This document shows, piece after piece, positions 47,311-56,818 of a stretch of 64,000 nt of DNA. Below the pieces are notes generated by a model. It did not search any database. It was not told where the DNA came from and saw only the letters and a program-made list of their open reading frames with translations. Source of the stretch: Nocardia kruczakiae NBRC 101016 (lineage in GTDB: Bacteria; Actinomycetota; Actinomycetes; Mycobacteriales; Mycobacteriaceae); NCBI RefSeq assembly GCF_001612965.1, contig NZ_BDBL01000001.1:186001-250000 (forward strand). The letters run 5' to 3'. A program made the translations under genes and the position numbers. How positions within the stretch are numbered: the stretch's first letter is position 1; each line of letters starts with the position of its first letter.

Positions 47311-48303
47311 GTGCCACAAGCCTTTCGCTATTACGAGACCGGTGCGCCGGAGGTGCTGCGCTGGGAGCACGTGGAAGTCGGCGAACCGGGTCCGGAAGAG
47401 GTGCGGATCAGCCACCGAGCGGTGGGCCTGAACTTCGCCGACACCTACTTCCGTACGGGGCTGTACCCGGCGCCCCTGCCCGCGGGAATGGGCGTCGAGG
47501 GCGCGGGCGTGATCGAGGCCGTGGGGCCCGGTGTCACCGGCTTCGCCCCGGGCGACCGGGTGACCTACACGGGCAGTCCGCTCGGCGCCTACAGCACGGA
47601 GCGCGTGATGCCGGCCGAACATCTGATCGCGCTTCCGGACGGGATCGGCTTCGACACCGCGGCGGCGATGACCATGCGCGGCCTGACGGCGGCGTACCTG
47701 CTGCGCCGGATCCACCCGCTGCGCCCCGGCGATGCGGTGCTGGTGCACGCCGCCGCGGGCGGGGTCGGGCTGATCTTCACGCAATGGGCGAAGCTGCTGG
47801 GCGTCACCGTGATCGGCACCGTCTCCTCCGACCGGAAGGCCGAGATCGCGCGGGCCCACGGTTGCGATCACGTCATCGTGTACACCCGGGAGAACGTCGC
47901 GGAGCGCGTGCGCGAACTCACCGACGGCGCCGGCGTCCGCGTGGTCTACGACAGCATCGGCAAGACGACCTTCGAATCCTCGCTGGATTCGCTGGCGCGA
48001 CGCGGGCTGCTGGTGTGCTTCGGCACGGCGTCGGGCCCGGTGCCGCCGATCGACGCCATGAGACTGGCCGTCAAGGGTTCGCTGTTCGTCACCCGGCCGG
48101 CGCTGGCCGACTACATCGCCGACCCGGCCGAGCGCGCCGAACTGGCCGGTGAGTTGTTCGCCCACGTCGCCGCGGGCCGCATTCGCATCGACATCAATCA
48201 GCGCTACGAGCTCGCGGACGCGGTGGCCGCACACCGCGATCTGGAGCAGGGTACGAGCATCGGCTCGTCGGTCTTCACCGTGGGCCGGGAAGGACAGTCA
48301 TGA
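47311..48303 (+). CDS. Quinone oxidoreductase-like zinc-free MDR enzyme
   Basis: A 330-residue medium-chain reductase. The N-terminal half has GLNFADTYFRTGLYP and GVEGAGVIEAVGPGV. The NADPH-binding site is VLVHAAAGGVGLIFTQWAK. Zinc ligands are absent, as in quinone oxidoreductases. GTG 47311 follows AAAGAGGAGA. Its stop overlaps the start of the dioxygenase gene (ATGA), so it is the first gene of a catabolic operon. Confidence 0.9.
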   Translation: MPQAFRYYETGAPEVLRWEHVEVGEPGPEEVRISHRAVGLNFADTYFRTGLYPAPLPAGMGVEGAGVIEAVGPGVTGFAPGDRVTYTGSPLGAYSTERVMPAEHLIALPDGIGFDTAAAMTMRGLTAAYLLRRIHPLRPGDAVLVHAAAGGVGLIFTQWAKLLGVTVIGTVSSDRKAEIARAHGCDHVIVYTRENVAERVRELTDGAGVRVVYDSIGKTTFESSLDSLARRGLLVCFGTASGPVPPIDAMRLAVKGSLFVTRPALADYIADPAERAELAGELFAHVAAGRIRIDINQRYELADAVAAHRDLEQGTSIGSSVFTVGREGQS

Positions 48304-49193
48304 CAAGCATTGCCCCCGTGCGCCATTCGGCGCGCTCGGCGCCGTTCGGCGTGCGACCGCTCACCTGCACCATCGGCGCGGAGTTGTTCGATCTGGACCT
48401 GGCCGAGGTGGCACGCGACGACACGCTGTTCGCCGCACTGAAGGACCTGCTCCTCGAACACAAGGTGCTGTTCCTCCGGAATCAGAACATCAGCCGCGCC
48501 GAACATGTCGCTCTCGCACAGCGTTTCGGGCCGCTGGAGGACCATCCCGTACTGGGCAGTGACCCCGAACATCCCGGGCTGGTTCGCATCTACAAGGATC
48601 TCGACAGCGCGCCGGAACACTACGAGAACGCCTTCCATTGCGATGCGACCTGGCGCGAGGCCCCGCCGATGGGCTGCGTGCTCCGCTGCGTCGAGACGCC
48701 GGCGGTCGGCGGCGACACCATCTGGGTGAATATGGCCGAGGCGTATCGCCGGCTGCCCGAGTCGGTGCGCTCGCGGATCGCTGGTTTGCGGGCGCGCCAT
48801 TCCATCGAGGCCAGCTTCGGCGCGATGCGCCCGGACTCCGAACGCCTGCGGTTGCACGAGCAGTTCCCGGACGCGGAGCACCCGGTGGTGCGCACCCATC
48901 CGGAAACCGGCGAAAAGGTGTTGTTCGTCAACGCCTTCACCACACATTTCGTCAATTACCACACGCCGGAGAATGTGCGCTTCGGCATCGACTACGCGCC
49001 CGGTGCCTCGGAACTGCTGAACTATCTGGTCCGGCAGGCGAGTGTCCCCGAATATCAGGTCCGCTGGCGGTGGTCCGAGAACAGCTTCGCCATCTGGGAC
49101 AACCGCTGCACCCAGCACTATGCCGTGCAGGACTACTTCCCCGACGTTCGCAAGATGGAACGCGCGGGCATCATCGGCGACAAGCCGTTCTGA
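48300..49193 (+). CDS. TauD/TfdA-family Fe(II)/2-oxoglutarate dioxygenase
   Basis: A 297-residue non-heme iron enzyme. The iron triad is visible: HCDATW supplies His and Asp, and the distal His lies in NRCTQHYAVQDYF. Arg in a later block (VRKMERAG) may bind 2-oxoglutarate. LFLRNQNISRAEHVALAQRFG is typical of the family. It would hydroxylate and often cleave a small acid such as a sulfonate, aryloxyacetate or betaine-like compound. The substrate is unknown, but the BKACE next door suggests that its product leads to a beta-keto acid. Confidence 0.9.
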   Translation: MTSIAPVRHSARSAPFGVRPLTCTIGAELFDLDLAEVARDDTLFAALKDLLLEHKVLFLRNQNISRAEHVALAQRFGPLEDHPVLGSDPEHPGLVRIYKDLDSAPEHYENAFHCDATWREAPPMGCVLRCVETPAVGGDTIWVNMAEAYRRLPESVRSRIAGLRARHSIEASFGAMRPDSERLRLHEQFPDAEHPVVRTHPETGEKVLFVNAFTTHFVNYHTPENVRFGIDYAPGASELLNYLVRQASVPEYQVRWRWSENSFAIWDNRCTQHYAVQDYFPDVRKMERAGIIGDKPF

Positions 49194-49233
49194 AAGTCAT
49201 TTCACCGCAATTTGTTTCGATCGGAGTACAGCC

Positions 49234-50286
49234 ATGTTCTTTCACGACGACGCCCTGTTCCCGGAGAGCCAGGACAAGCTGGTCATCACCAGCGCGCCGT
49301 ACGGGCCGGAATGGGAGCCCGACGATTTCCGCGAAGATCTGCCGCTGACCATGGAGGAACATATCCAGCAGGCGGTCGACTGCTACGAGGCCGGCGCCAC
49401 CGTACTGCACATCCACGTGCGTGAGCTCGACGGCAAGGGCTCCAAGCGGCTGTCGAAGTTCAACGAATTGCTCGCCGGGCTGCGCGAAGCCGTTCCGGAG
49501 ATGATCCTGCAGGTGGGCGGATCGATCTCGTTCGCACCCGAAGGCGAAGGCGCCGAGGCGAAGTGGTTGTCCGACGACACCCGTCACATGCTGGCCGAAC
49601 TCGATCCCGCACCGGATCAGGTGACGATCGCGATCAACACCAGTCAGATGAACATCATGGAGTTGATGACCGCCGACGATATCGCCGGCACCTCGATGCA
49701 GCGGCCGGAACTGGCCGAGGCCTACCGCGAGATGACCGTCCCGGCTGGACCGGCGTGGGTCGCCGAACATCTGCGTCGCCTGCAGGCCGCGGGGATCCAG
49801 CCGCATTTCCAGCTGTCGAGCATTCCGCAGCTCGAGACGGTCGAGCGGCTGATCCGTCGCGGCGTGTACACCGGTCCGCTGAATCTGACCTGGGTCGGCA
49901 TCGGTGGCGGCTTCGACGGACCGAATCCGTACAACATCATGAATTTCATCCAGCGCGTCCCCGACGGGGCGTGCCTGACCCTCGAGACGCTGATGCGCTC
50001 GGTGTTGCCGGTCAATGCGATGGCGATCGCCCTGGGTCTGCACACCCGCTGCGGTAACGAGGACACCATCTGGGGGCGCAAGGGCCGCAAGGCGACCTCG
50101 GTCGAGCAGATCCAGCAGCTGGTCCGCATCGCCGGCGAGCTGGGCCGTGACGTCGCCACCGGCAAAGAGGCGCGCGATATCTACAAGATCGGCACCACCT
50201 ACGCCGACGCCGACGAGACGCTGGCGAAGATCGGGTTCGCGCCGAACCGGAAGTCCGGTCAGGTCGGATTCACTCACCACGCCTGA
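49234..50286 (+). CDS. Beta-keto acid cleavage enzyme (BKACE, DUF849-type)
   Basis: A 350-residue TIM-barrel enzyme. Family hallmarks are LVITSAPYGPEWEPDD, the metal-binding pair in TVLHIHVREL, LQVGGSISF, and the later LETLMRSVLPVNAMA and LHTRCGNEDTIWG. BKACE enzymes condense a beta-keto acid with acetyl-CoA and release acetoacetate plus a new CoA ester. The CoA transferase A/B pair downstream would recycle the acetoacetate. ATG 49234 follows CGGAG. Confidence 0.88.
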   Translation: MFFHDDALFPESQDKLVITSAPYGPEWEPDDFREDLPLTMEEHIQQAVDCYEAGATVLHIHVRELDGKGSKRLSKFNELLAGLREAVPEMILQVGGSISFAPEGEGAEAKWLSDDTRHMLAELDPAPDQVTIAINTSQMNIMELMTADDIAGTSMQRPELAEAYREMTVPAGPAWVAEHLRRLQAAGIQPHFQLSSIPQLETVERLIRRGVYTGPLNLTWVGIGGGFDGPNPYNIMNFIQRVPDGACLTLETLMRSVLPVNAMAIALGLHTRCGNEDTIWGRKGRKATSVEQIQQLVRIAGELGRDVATGKEARDIYKIGTTYADADETLAKIGFAPNRKSGQVGFTHHA

Positions 50287-50308
50287 GCACAGAAGGGATT
50301 GCCGCACA

Positions 50309-50905
50309 GTGCAATGCGCCATCGAACCGACCGTGGTGATCGTGCCCGGCCTCCGCGATCACGTACCCGATCACTGGCAGACCAGGTTGGCCGAGGATCT
50401 GGACCGGGTGCGCACGGTACCGCCGCTCGAGCACGACAAACTCGGTCTGCCGGCCCGAGTGGCGGCGTTGGACCGGGTGCTGGCCGAGGTGGACGGCCCG
50501 GTCGTCCTGGTGGCGCACAGCGCGGGTGTCATGATCACCGTGCACTGGGCGCAACGGGCCGGCCGCGACATTCACAGTGCGCTGCTCGCGACGCCCGCTG
50601 ATGTCGAAAAGCCCTTTCCCCCTGGCTATCCGACCTCGGCCGAGCTGAATCAGAACGGCTGGCAGCCGATTCCGCGTCGACGCCTCCCGTTCCCGAGCAT
50701 CGTCGCGGCCAGCACCACCGATCCGCTGGCATCCTTCCGGCGGGTGGCCGGTATGGCGGAGGCGTGGGGCAGCCGGCTGGTCGACCTGGGTGATGTCGGG
50801 CATCTCAATCCGGCCTCGGGATTCGGCCGGTGGGACCGCGCCCGGGAACTGCTGCGGGAAACCGTCGATCTGGGCCGCCCGTCCGCTGTCGGGCAGGAGG
50901 TGTGA
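50309..50905 (+). CDS. RBBP9/YdeN-type alpha/beta hydrolase
   Basis: A 198-residue serine hydrolase. It starts TVVIVPGLRDHVPDHWQTR (typical PGxxxxxxxHWQ opening), has the nucleophile elbow VAHSAGVM, the acidic residue in ASTTDPLASF, and the final His in DVGHLNPASGFG. GTG 50309 follows AGAAGGG. The last base of the stop is the first base of the next gene (TGATG). Its place inside the operon suggests hydrolysis of a pathway intermediate. Confidence 0.85.
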   Translation: MQCAIEPTVVIVPGLRDHVPDHWQTRLAEDLDRVRTVPPLEHDKLGLPARVAALDRVLAEVDGPVVLVAHSAGVMITVHWAQRAGRDIHSALLATPADVEKPFPPGYPTSAELNQNGWQPIPRRRLPFPSIVAASTTDPLASFRRVAGMAEAWGSRLVDLGDVGHLNPASGFGRWDRARELLRETVDLGRPSAVGQEV

Positions 50906-51675
50906 TGACCGAGGTGATGACGTCGGCGGCCGCCGCGGTCGCCGATATCTCGTCCGGATCGTCGGTGGCGGTGGGGGGATTCGGCGTGTGCGGTATCCCG
51001 GACACGCTGATCGAGGCGCTCGCCGCCGCGGGAGCGGATGGACTCGCCCTCGTCTCCAACAATTGCGGCACGGCGACGCACGGCACGGGAATCCTATTGG
51101 CGGACAAGCGAGTACGACGCGTCACCGCCTCCTATGTCGGTGAGAACGCGGAGTTCGCCCGGCAGTATCTGTCGGGCGAACTCGAAGTCGAGCTCACTCC
51201 GCAGGGCACCCTCGCCGAACGGCTGCGGGCCGGCGGAGCCGGTATCGCCGCCTTCTACACACCGGCCGGGGTCGGCACGCTGATCGCCGACGGCGGAATG
51301 CCGTGGCGCTTCGGGCCGAACGGGAGCGTGGCGGTCGCGTCGCCGCCGAAACCGGTGGCCACCTTCGCCGGTCCCGCCGGGCCGAAACGCTATGTGCTGG
51401 AGGAGGCGATCACCACCGACTTCGCCCTGGTGCACGCGCTCATCGGTGACACCGCCGGCAATCTGGTCTTCGACAAATCGGCGCGCAACTTCAATCCACT
51501 GGTCGCGGCCGCGGGCCGGATCTGTATCGCCGAGGTCGAAACACTCGTGCCCGCAGGCGATCTCGATCCCGACCGCGTCCACCTGCCCGGAATCTTCGTC
51601 GATCGCGTCGTGGCGACCGGCCCGGCGCGGGGTCTCATCGAGAAGCGGACCGTGCGCGGCGAGGAGAAGAAATGA
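50905..51675 (+). CDS. 3-oxoacid CoA-transferase subunit A
   Basis: A 256-residue alpha subunit. It shows [19 protein letters not shown] near the N-terminus and [21 protein letters not shown] with [18 protein letters not shown] in the middle. With subunit B it transfers CoA between succinyl-CoA or similar donors and a 3-oxoacid such as acetoacetate. The ATG overlaps the hydrolase stop, and its own stop overlaps the start of subunit B. Confidence 0.9.
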   Translation: MTEVMTSAAAAVADISSGSSVAVGGFGVCGIPDTLIEALAAAGADGLALVSNNCGTATHGTGILLADKRVRRVTASYVGENAEFARQYLSGELEVELTPQGTLAERLRAGGAGIAAFYTPAGVGTLIADGGMPWRFGPNGSVAVASPPKPVATFAGPAGPKRYVLEEAITTDFALVHALIGDTAGNLVFDKSARNFNPLVAAAGRICIAEVETLVPAGDLDPDRVHLPGIFVDRVVATGPARGLIEKRTVRGEEKK

Positions 51676-52337
51676 GCGGCGTCATCACCCGTTCCGGATG
51701 GGATCGCTCCGCGATGGCGGCGCGGGCGGCGCGAGAACTGCGCTCGGGTGAATACGTCAATCTCGGCATCGGCCTGCCCACGCTGATTCCCGACCACCTG
51801 CCCGCCGATATCCGGGTCACCCTGCACTCGGAGAACGGCATCCTCGGCACCGGACCCTATCCGGCCGAGTCCGAGGTCGACGCGAATCTGATCAATGCCG
51901 GCAAGGAGACCGTCACGGTGCTTCCCGGCGCGTCCTTCTTCGATTCCGCCACCAGTTTCGCGATGATCCGGGGTGGCCACATCGATACCGCGATCCTCGG
52001 CGGTATGCAGGTGTCGGCGACCGGTGACCTCGCCAATTGGATGGTGCCGGGTCACCTGGTCAAGGGCATGGGCGGAGCGATGGACCTGGTACACGGCGCC
52101 CGCCGCGTGATCGTGCTGATGGAGCACACCGACAAATCCGGCGCTCCGAAACTGGTGAGCCGCTGCACATTACCGCTGACCGGTGTGGGTGTGGTCCATC
52201 GCGTCATCACCGACCTGGCCGTTCTCGACATCACCGCATCCGGTCCGGTGCTGCGCGAATGCGCACCGGGCGTGACCGAGGACGACGTCGTCGCCGCGAC
52301 CGGCGCGCCCGTCCGCATCGACATCGGAGGACACTGA
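51672..52337 (+). CDS. 3-oxoacid CoA-transferase subunit B
   Basis: A 221-residue beta subunit. It has [16 protein letters not shown] and [14 protein letters not shown]; the Glu of SENG is the catalytic residue that forms the glutamyl-CoA thioester. [23 protein letters not shown] and [13 protein letters not shown] complete the family pattern. It overlaps subunit A by 4 bp. Confidence 0.93.
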   Translation: MSGVITRSGWDRSAMAARAARELRSGEYVNLGIGLPTLIPDHLPADIRVTLHSENGILGTGPYPAESEVDANLINAGKETVTVLPGASFFDSATSFAMIRGGHIDTAILGGMQVSATGDLANWMVPGHLVKGMGGAMDLVHGARRVIVLMEHTDKSGAPKLVSRCTLPLTGVGVVHRVITDLAVLDITASGPVLRECAPGVTEDDVVAATGAPVRIDIGGH

Positions 52338-52339
52338 CC

Positions 52340-52846
52340 GTGCTCGATCTCGCGATGCTGCTGGAGGATTCCGCGCGCCGCCGCCCGGATACCGATGCGG
52401 TGCGGCTCGGTGCGCTGCGCACGACCTACGCGATCTGAACGTCGGGTTTTCCGGTCGTGCCGCTCGTGTAGAGGATGACCGCGGTGTCGTCCGGGCGGCG
52501 CACCGCCGTATCGAAGGTCGTGGGTTGCGACGCGAGCGCCCGGTCCGATGTTTCGATACCCGGATACCGTGAGGCCGCCGCGGAATCGGGTTGGCCACCT
52601 GCGCCGCGCGGGATGCCGCTGTTCGACGCCGCGGCCGCCCTCCGGCTGATGGCCGACGAGCACATCCGCCACCTTGCGGCGGGCGGTATCGGGCGGCGCC
52701 AACGCCTGGCGGCCTACAAATATCCGCGCTGGATCGAGTTCACCGACACCTTGCCCATGACCGCGAGCGGCAAAATCCTCGAACGCGAATTGCGCGTGCG
52801 CGACCGGCGGGAGCGAACCGGCGTGCCCGCAGGTTCGGATCATTGA
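52340..52846 (+). pseudogene. Acyl-CoA ligase pseudogene with inverted segment
   Basis: The first 33 codons (LDLAMLLEDSARRRPDTDA) look like the start of an AMP-dependent CoA ligase and end at a stop at 52436-52438. On the opposite strand of 52430-52560 lies the ligase core PDDTAVILYTSGTTGKPDV, so this piece is inverted. From about 52690 the plus strand again reads a ligase C-terminus (LAAYKYPRWIEF and PMTASGKILEREL). Most of the gene is lost, and the remains show one inversion plus deletions. It probably once served the upstream operon. Confidence 0.75.
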
Positions 52847-53901
52847 GCGGTATCGCCGCTTTCGCCACTGTTTTTCGATGCGGCCCGACGCCATTGGCTC
52901 GGGCTGCATCCGTGATGGCTGCGGAACCAGCGCGTGAAACTGGCGGGGCTGGAGAAACCGAGCATATCCGCGATCTCGGTGAGTGAACGCCCCTGATTTC
53001 CCACCACCCGGCGGGCCAGATCCAGCCGGGTGGTGTTCACGATCTCCGAGTAGGTGTGTCCCTCGTCTGCCAGCCGGCGGTGGACGGTGCGGCGGTCCAC
53101 GCCGAGACTGCGCGCGATCTGGTCGGCGGAGCAGCGGCCGGTGGGCAGCAGCATTTCGACGAGTTCCTGCACCCGGTCGCGCATGGCCGTTTCATGGGCG
53201 GTGTCCACGGCGCCGAGCAATTGTTGCGTGTACGGCCGCAACAGCGGGTCCGACATCGGATTCGGGGTATCGAGATCGCTTGTGTAGAGCGTTATTCCAC
53301 TGAATTCGTGCTCGAATCTCAACTGGGACCCGAACAATCGCAGATGCGTGCTGCGATCCCGCGGCGCGGAATGGGTGAAGGTGGTTTCCGCCGGTTGCCA
53401 TGCCGCGCCGAGGAACGCACGCAGAATTCCCTGCATCGCGCCCATGGCCAGCTCGGTGGCCTGCCGGGTACTACGGTGCTCGCCGATGTCCAGACTCAGA
53501 CGGACGTGGGCGATGCCGTTGCGTTCGGTGAGCCGGATGTGCAGGGATTCGTTGTAGGTGTGCTGATGGCGCACCATCAGTTCGAGGGCGCTGCGCACAT
53601 CGGGTTCCTCGCGGATCACCAGACTCAGCGGCCCCAGATTGGACAATCGCCGCCGCTCCGCGAGCAGCAGCCCGAAATCCTGTCGTCCGGATTCGGCGGC
53701 CGAGCGCTCGAGAAGTTCGGTGACGGCTGCGGCGGGCACCCAGCGGTCCTGCAGGCTCAGGCCCGCGGGATCGAGCCCGGCCTCGAGAATCAGACGGGCC
53801 GGATCGAGCCCGAGAGATTGGCCCAGATCCACGTAATCGTTCAGTGCCGCGTACCGCGCCAAGGGTTTCATCAGCGCCTCGCTGTCCCAGATTGTTCGCA
53901 T
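52840..53901 (-). CDS. AraC-family transcriptional regulator (OruR-like)
   Basis: A 353-residue regulator. The N-terminal domain contains LGLDPARLILEAGLDPAGL and LGPLSLVIREEPDVRSALELM, as in OruR-type sensors. The C-terminal HTH pair reads CSADQIARSLGVDRRTVHRRLADEG and LTEIADMLGFSSPASFTRWFRSHHGCSPSQWRR. It lies between the catabolic operon and a divergent MFS transporter, so it may control both. Its 3' end overlaps the pseudogene by a few bases. Confidence 0.9.
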   Translation of the reverse strand: MRTIWDSEALMKPLARYAALNDYVDLGQSLGLDPARLILEAGLDPAGLSLQDRWVPAAAVTELLERSAAESGRQDFGLLLAERRRLSNLGPLSLVIREEPDVRSALELMVRHQHTYNESLHIRLTERNGIAHVRLSLDIGEHRSTRQATELAMGAMQGILRAFLGAAWQPAETTFTHSAPRDRSTHLRLFGSQLRFEHEFSGITLYTSDLDTPNPMSDPLLRPYTQQLLGAVDTAHETAMRDRVQELVEMLLPTGRCSADQIARSLGVDRRTVHRRLADEGHTYSEIVNTTRLDLARRVVGNQGRSLTEIADMLGFSSPASFTRWFRSHHGCSPSQWRRAASKNSGESGDTAQ

Positions 53902-54073
53902 CCGTGTCCCTGAGAGTAAAGCACGATAGGGTCGGCGACCCTACTGTTGTCTCCATCACATCGAGGCAGGCGCCCCGATTTCGCCGAGCGGCCACCGGGC
54001 CCGAGCGGTCCGGCGCCCTACCTTCCCAGCTCCGGCGGGTGGTCCATCGCCCGCCGCGTTCGTAGGAGCACCC

Positions 54074-55393
54074 ATGCAGTTGAACACCACCCCTGAGCGT
54101 CCAGCGGCGCGGGATTCGGTCGCATCGACCGGTCTGCCCGGCCGGGCGCGGCGGCGATACCCCTGGCTGGTCTTCGCCCTCGCCTTCGGACTGTTGCTCG
54201 CCGACTACATGACCCGGCAGGTTCTCAGCGCGGTCTTTCCCCTGCTGAAAACCGAATGGGGTCTGACCGATTCGCAACTCGGATCGCTGAACAGCGTGGT
54301 GGCGCTGATGGTGGGGCTGCTGACGTTCCCGCTGTCGCTGCTGGCCGATCGGTGGGGGCGGGTGAAGAGCCTGGTGCTGATGGCGACGGTGTGGAGTATC
54401 GCCACGCTGCTGTGCGCGCTCGCGTCGAACTATCACCAGATGCTCGGCGCGCGGTTCCTGGTGGGGGTCGGTGAGGCGGCCTACGGCAGCGTCGGGATCG
54501 CGGTGGTCCTCGGTGTCTTCGCGCCGCGAGTCCATGCCGCGCTGAGCGGTGCGTTCATGGCCGGCGGGTCGTTCGGTTCGGTTCTCGGAGTCGCGGCCGG
54601 CGGTGCGATCGCGGTACACCTCGGGTGGCGGTGGTCGTTCGTCACCATGGCGGTGGTGGGCCTGCTGCTCGCCGGGCTCTTCGCGGCGCTGGTCGACGAG
54701 CGGAAACTGGCTCGGCACGCCGACCCGGGATCGGGCGAACCCGCGACGCGCAACGGGTTTCGCGCACCGGTGTCGTCGCTGTTCACCAATCCGGCGGTGC
54801 TGTGCGCTTATGTCGGTGGTGGCGTACAGCTGTTCGCCGCCGCGGTGCTGCTGGCGTGGACGCCGAGCTTCTTCAATCGGGTCTACGGTCTGGCGCCCGA
54901 TACCGCGGCCATCGCCGCCGCCGGTGTCGTCCTGCTGGTCGGCGCCGGAATGGTGTGCTGCGGCATCGTCACCGACCGGATCGGCCGCCGCGACCTGTCA
55001 CGCAAATGGCTCGCCGCCATCGCGTTCTGCTCGATCTCGCTGATCTGCCTGACGCTCGGATTCAGCGTCGAACACGGTGCGGCGCAACTGATTCTGATCG
55101 GCGTCGGGGCCTGGTTCTCGGGTGGTTCCTCGGGCCCCACCGCCGCCATGGTGGCCAACCTCACCCATTCGTCGGTCCGCGCCTCCGCGATGGGGACCCT
55201 GACGCTGTCCAACAGTCTGCTCGGAATGGCGCTGGGCCCCTTCGTCGTCGGCGTGCTCGCCGACCGCTACGGCCTGACCGCCGCACTACGACTGGCCCCG
55301 CTCGCCTATCTGGTCGCTATCGCCGCCCTGGTGGCCGGTCGCTGTCTGTACCCGGCCGGGCTGCGCGCACTCGCCGCTGTTCACAACCGATGA
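54074..55393 (+). CDS. MFS transporter
   Basis: A 439-residue membrane protein with twelve likely helices. The signature ADRWGRVKSLVLM follows helix 2, and the equivalent TDRIGRRDLSRKW lies in the second half. MTRQVLSAVFPLLKTEWGLTDSQLGSL resembles transporters for aromatic or carboxylic acids. It is divergent from the AraC gene and may import the substrate of the catabolic operon. That is inferred from position. Confidence 0.9.
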   Translation: MQLNTTPERPAARDSVASTGLPGRARRRYPWLVFALAFGLLLADYMTRQVLSAVFPLLKTEWGLTDSQLGSLNSVVALMVGLLTFPLSLLADRWGRVKSLVLMATVWSIATLLCALASNYHQMLGARFLVGVGEAAYGSVGIAVVLGVFAPRVHAALSGAFMAGGSFGSVLGVAAGGAIAVHLGWRWSFVTMAVVGLLLAGLFAALVDERKLARHADPGSGEPATRNGFRAPVSSLFTNPAVLCAYVGGGVQLFAAAVLLAWTPSFFNRVYGLAPDTAAIAAAGVVLLVGAGMVCCGIVTDRIGRRDLSRKWLAAIAFCSISLICLTLGFSVEHGAAQLILIGVGAWFSGGSSGPTAAMVANLTHSSVRASAMGTLTLSNSLLGMALGPFVVGVLADRYGLTAALRLAPLAYLVAIAALVAGRCLYPAGLRALAAVHNR

Positions 55394-55404
55394 TGAGGAA
55401 TCCG

Positions 55405-56136
55405 ATGAAATTCATGACACCCGCACTGATCACGGTTCTCGGGGTCACGGCCGCCGCCGTCACCACCGGTACCGCGCACGCGGAGCCCGATCGCACCGTG
55501 GTGCACTACGAGATCGGCCGCCGGGCGGACTCGGCCCTGGTGACGACCCCCGACGGCAAGCTGAAAGTGGTTGCGGACCAACTGATTCTCACCACGCGTG
55601 ACGATCGGCCGGTCGCTGCCGTACCGCTGACCTTCGCCGTCGGCGACACCGCGTATCCGATCACCGCTCACGTCGACGGCTCCACCGCCACACTCACCCC
55701 GGACCGCGGTAACGGGCGGCCCACCAAGGCACGACGCGATGTCGTCTCCGTACGGCAGGCGGCGGAGTCGTTCACGCCGCGCGATTCGCAAGCGCTGGGC
55801 GCATTCGGTCAGCGCATCGCCATCGCGGCCGGAGTCAGCGCGGTCCTCGGCGCGGTGATCGGCGGCGGAATCGGCTGCCTGGTCGGCGGCGCCGTCGGCG
55901 CGGCGATCTCCAGCCCGGTGATCATGCTTTTGGCGCCGTTCGTCGGAGCGACCGTCGCCGGCTGTGTCCTGGGCGCCGCCACGCTCGGCGCCGTGGGATC
56001 GATGGCCGGCCTAATTCTGGCTGGTGGCCCCATCACTCTCTTCTCCGCCATCCAATACTTCTCGACCGTGCTGGCACCGTGCCCGCCCGAGCTGCCCTAC
56101 TGCAAGGACCCCGCACAGCCCGCACCCGCCAAGTAG
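55405..56136 (+). CDS. Secreted glycine-rich protein, paralogue 3
   Basis: A 243-residue exported protein. The signal peptide MKFMTPALITVLGVTAAAV ends near TAHAEP. It has the same plan as the pair at 44.5-46.0 kb: RPVAAVPLTFAVGDTAYPITAHVDG, TATLTPDRG, then glycine-zipper stretches (VLGAVIGGGIGCLVGGAVGAA), and a Pro/Cys tail (VLAPCPPELPYCKD). ATG 55405 has GAGGA five bases upstream and gives the best signal peptide; ATG 55390 and 55393 overlap the MFS stop. Confidence 0.77.
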   Translation: MKFMTPALITVLGVTAAAVTTGTAHAEPDRTVVHYEIGRRADSALVTTPDGKLKVVADQLILTTRDDRPVAAVPLTFAVGDTAYPITAHVDGSTATLTPDRGNGRPTKARRDVVSVRQAAESFTPRDSQALGAFGQRIAIAAGVSAVLGAVIGGGIGCLVGGAVGAAISSPVIMLLAPFVGATVAGCVLGAATLGAVGSMAGLILAGGPITLFSAIQYFSTVLAPCPPELPYCKDPAQPAPAK

Positions 56137-56174
56137 TCGTCCGCCAGGTCTTCGACCACCTCTGAGGAGACATC

Positions 56175-56576
56175 GTGTTCGATTCGCCCACAACGATTTC
56201 CACGCCGGTCGTCGACGCCATGCGGGCCGGCGGAAGCTGGAATCCGCTCTGGGATCAGCTCTACGAGTGGGACCCCGAATGGACCGAACGGTTCATGGCC
56301 ATGAACGCCACACCGATCGCGCGCCACATCTTCCCGCCGGAATTCGTCGAACTGCTGAGCATCGCCATCGACGCGGCCTGCACCCACATGTACGCCCCCG
56401 GTGTACGCCGCCACATCCGCGCCGCACTGGATCTGGGTGTCCCACCCGAACAGATCGTGACCGTCCTCCAGATGGTCAGCGTCCTCGGCATCCACGCCTG
56501 CAACCTCGGCATCCCCATCCTCGCCGAGGAACTCGGCACTCCGCTCACGCCGACGCCACGGCAAGCTGATCGGTAA
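56175..56576 (+). CDS. Carboxymuconolactone decarboxylase-family protein
   Basis: A 133-residue AhpD/CMD-like helical protein. The core motif is AACTHMYAPGVRRHIRAALDLGVPPEQIVTVL, in which the usual CxxC is reduced to a single Cys with His following. The single Cys argues against AhpD-type peroxidase chemistry. The role may be in the nearby catabolic pathway. GTG 56175 is used, after GAGGAGA. A hairpin terminator follows. Confidence 0.82.
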   Translation: MFDSPTTISTPVVDAMRAGGSWNPLWDQLYEWDPEWTERFMAMNATPIARHIFPPEFVELLSIAIDAACTHMYAPGVRRHIRAALDLGVPPEQIVTVLQMVSVLGIHACNLGIPILAEELGTPLTPTPRQADR

Positions 56577-56592
56577 CGTCGATCAACCAGGT

Positions 56593-56615
56593 GGGGCCGC
56601 CGTGCAGGCGGCCCC
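56593..56615 (+). terminator. hairpin terminator after CMD-family gene
   Basis: GGGGCCGCC (56593-56601) pairs perfectly with GGCGGCCCC (56607-56615) around a five-base loop, 16 bp after the CMD gene stop. No T-run follows, which is common in high-GC actinobacteria. Confidence 0.6.
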
Positions 56616-56818
56616 GCACAGCCTCATGCCCGGCCCGGCCCGGCTGCCTCGCCGCGAGCTTGCCGGTTATGAGTGATTCCGGAATTTCGATCACGCATCG
56701 ACTCCGGCGTGGGGACCCATGGAACCAGTGTGCCCCGTCCGGACCGCTCGCCGTGTTGACGCCGGTGGTCCGGTGTGGGGTCGCTACGCTGGCGCGGACC
56801 CCATGAGAAGGAGCGTTC

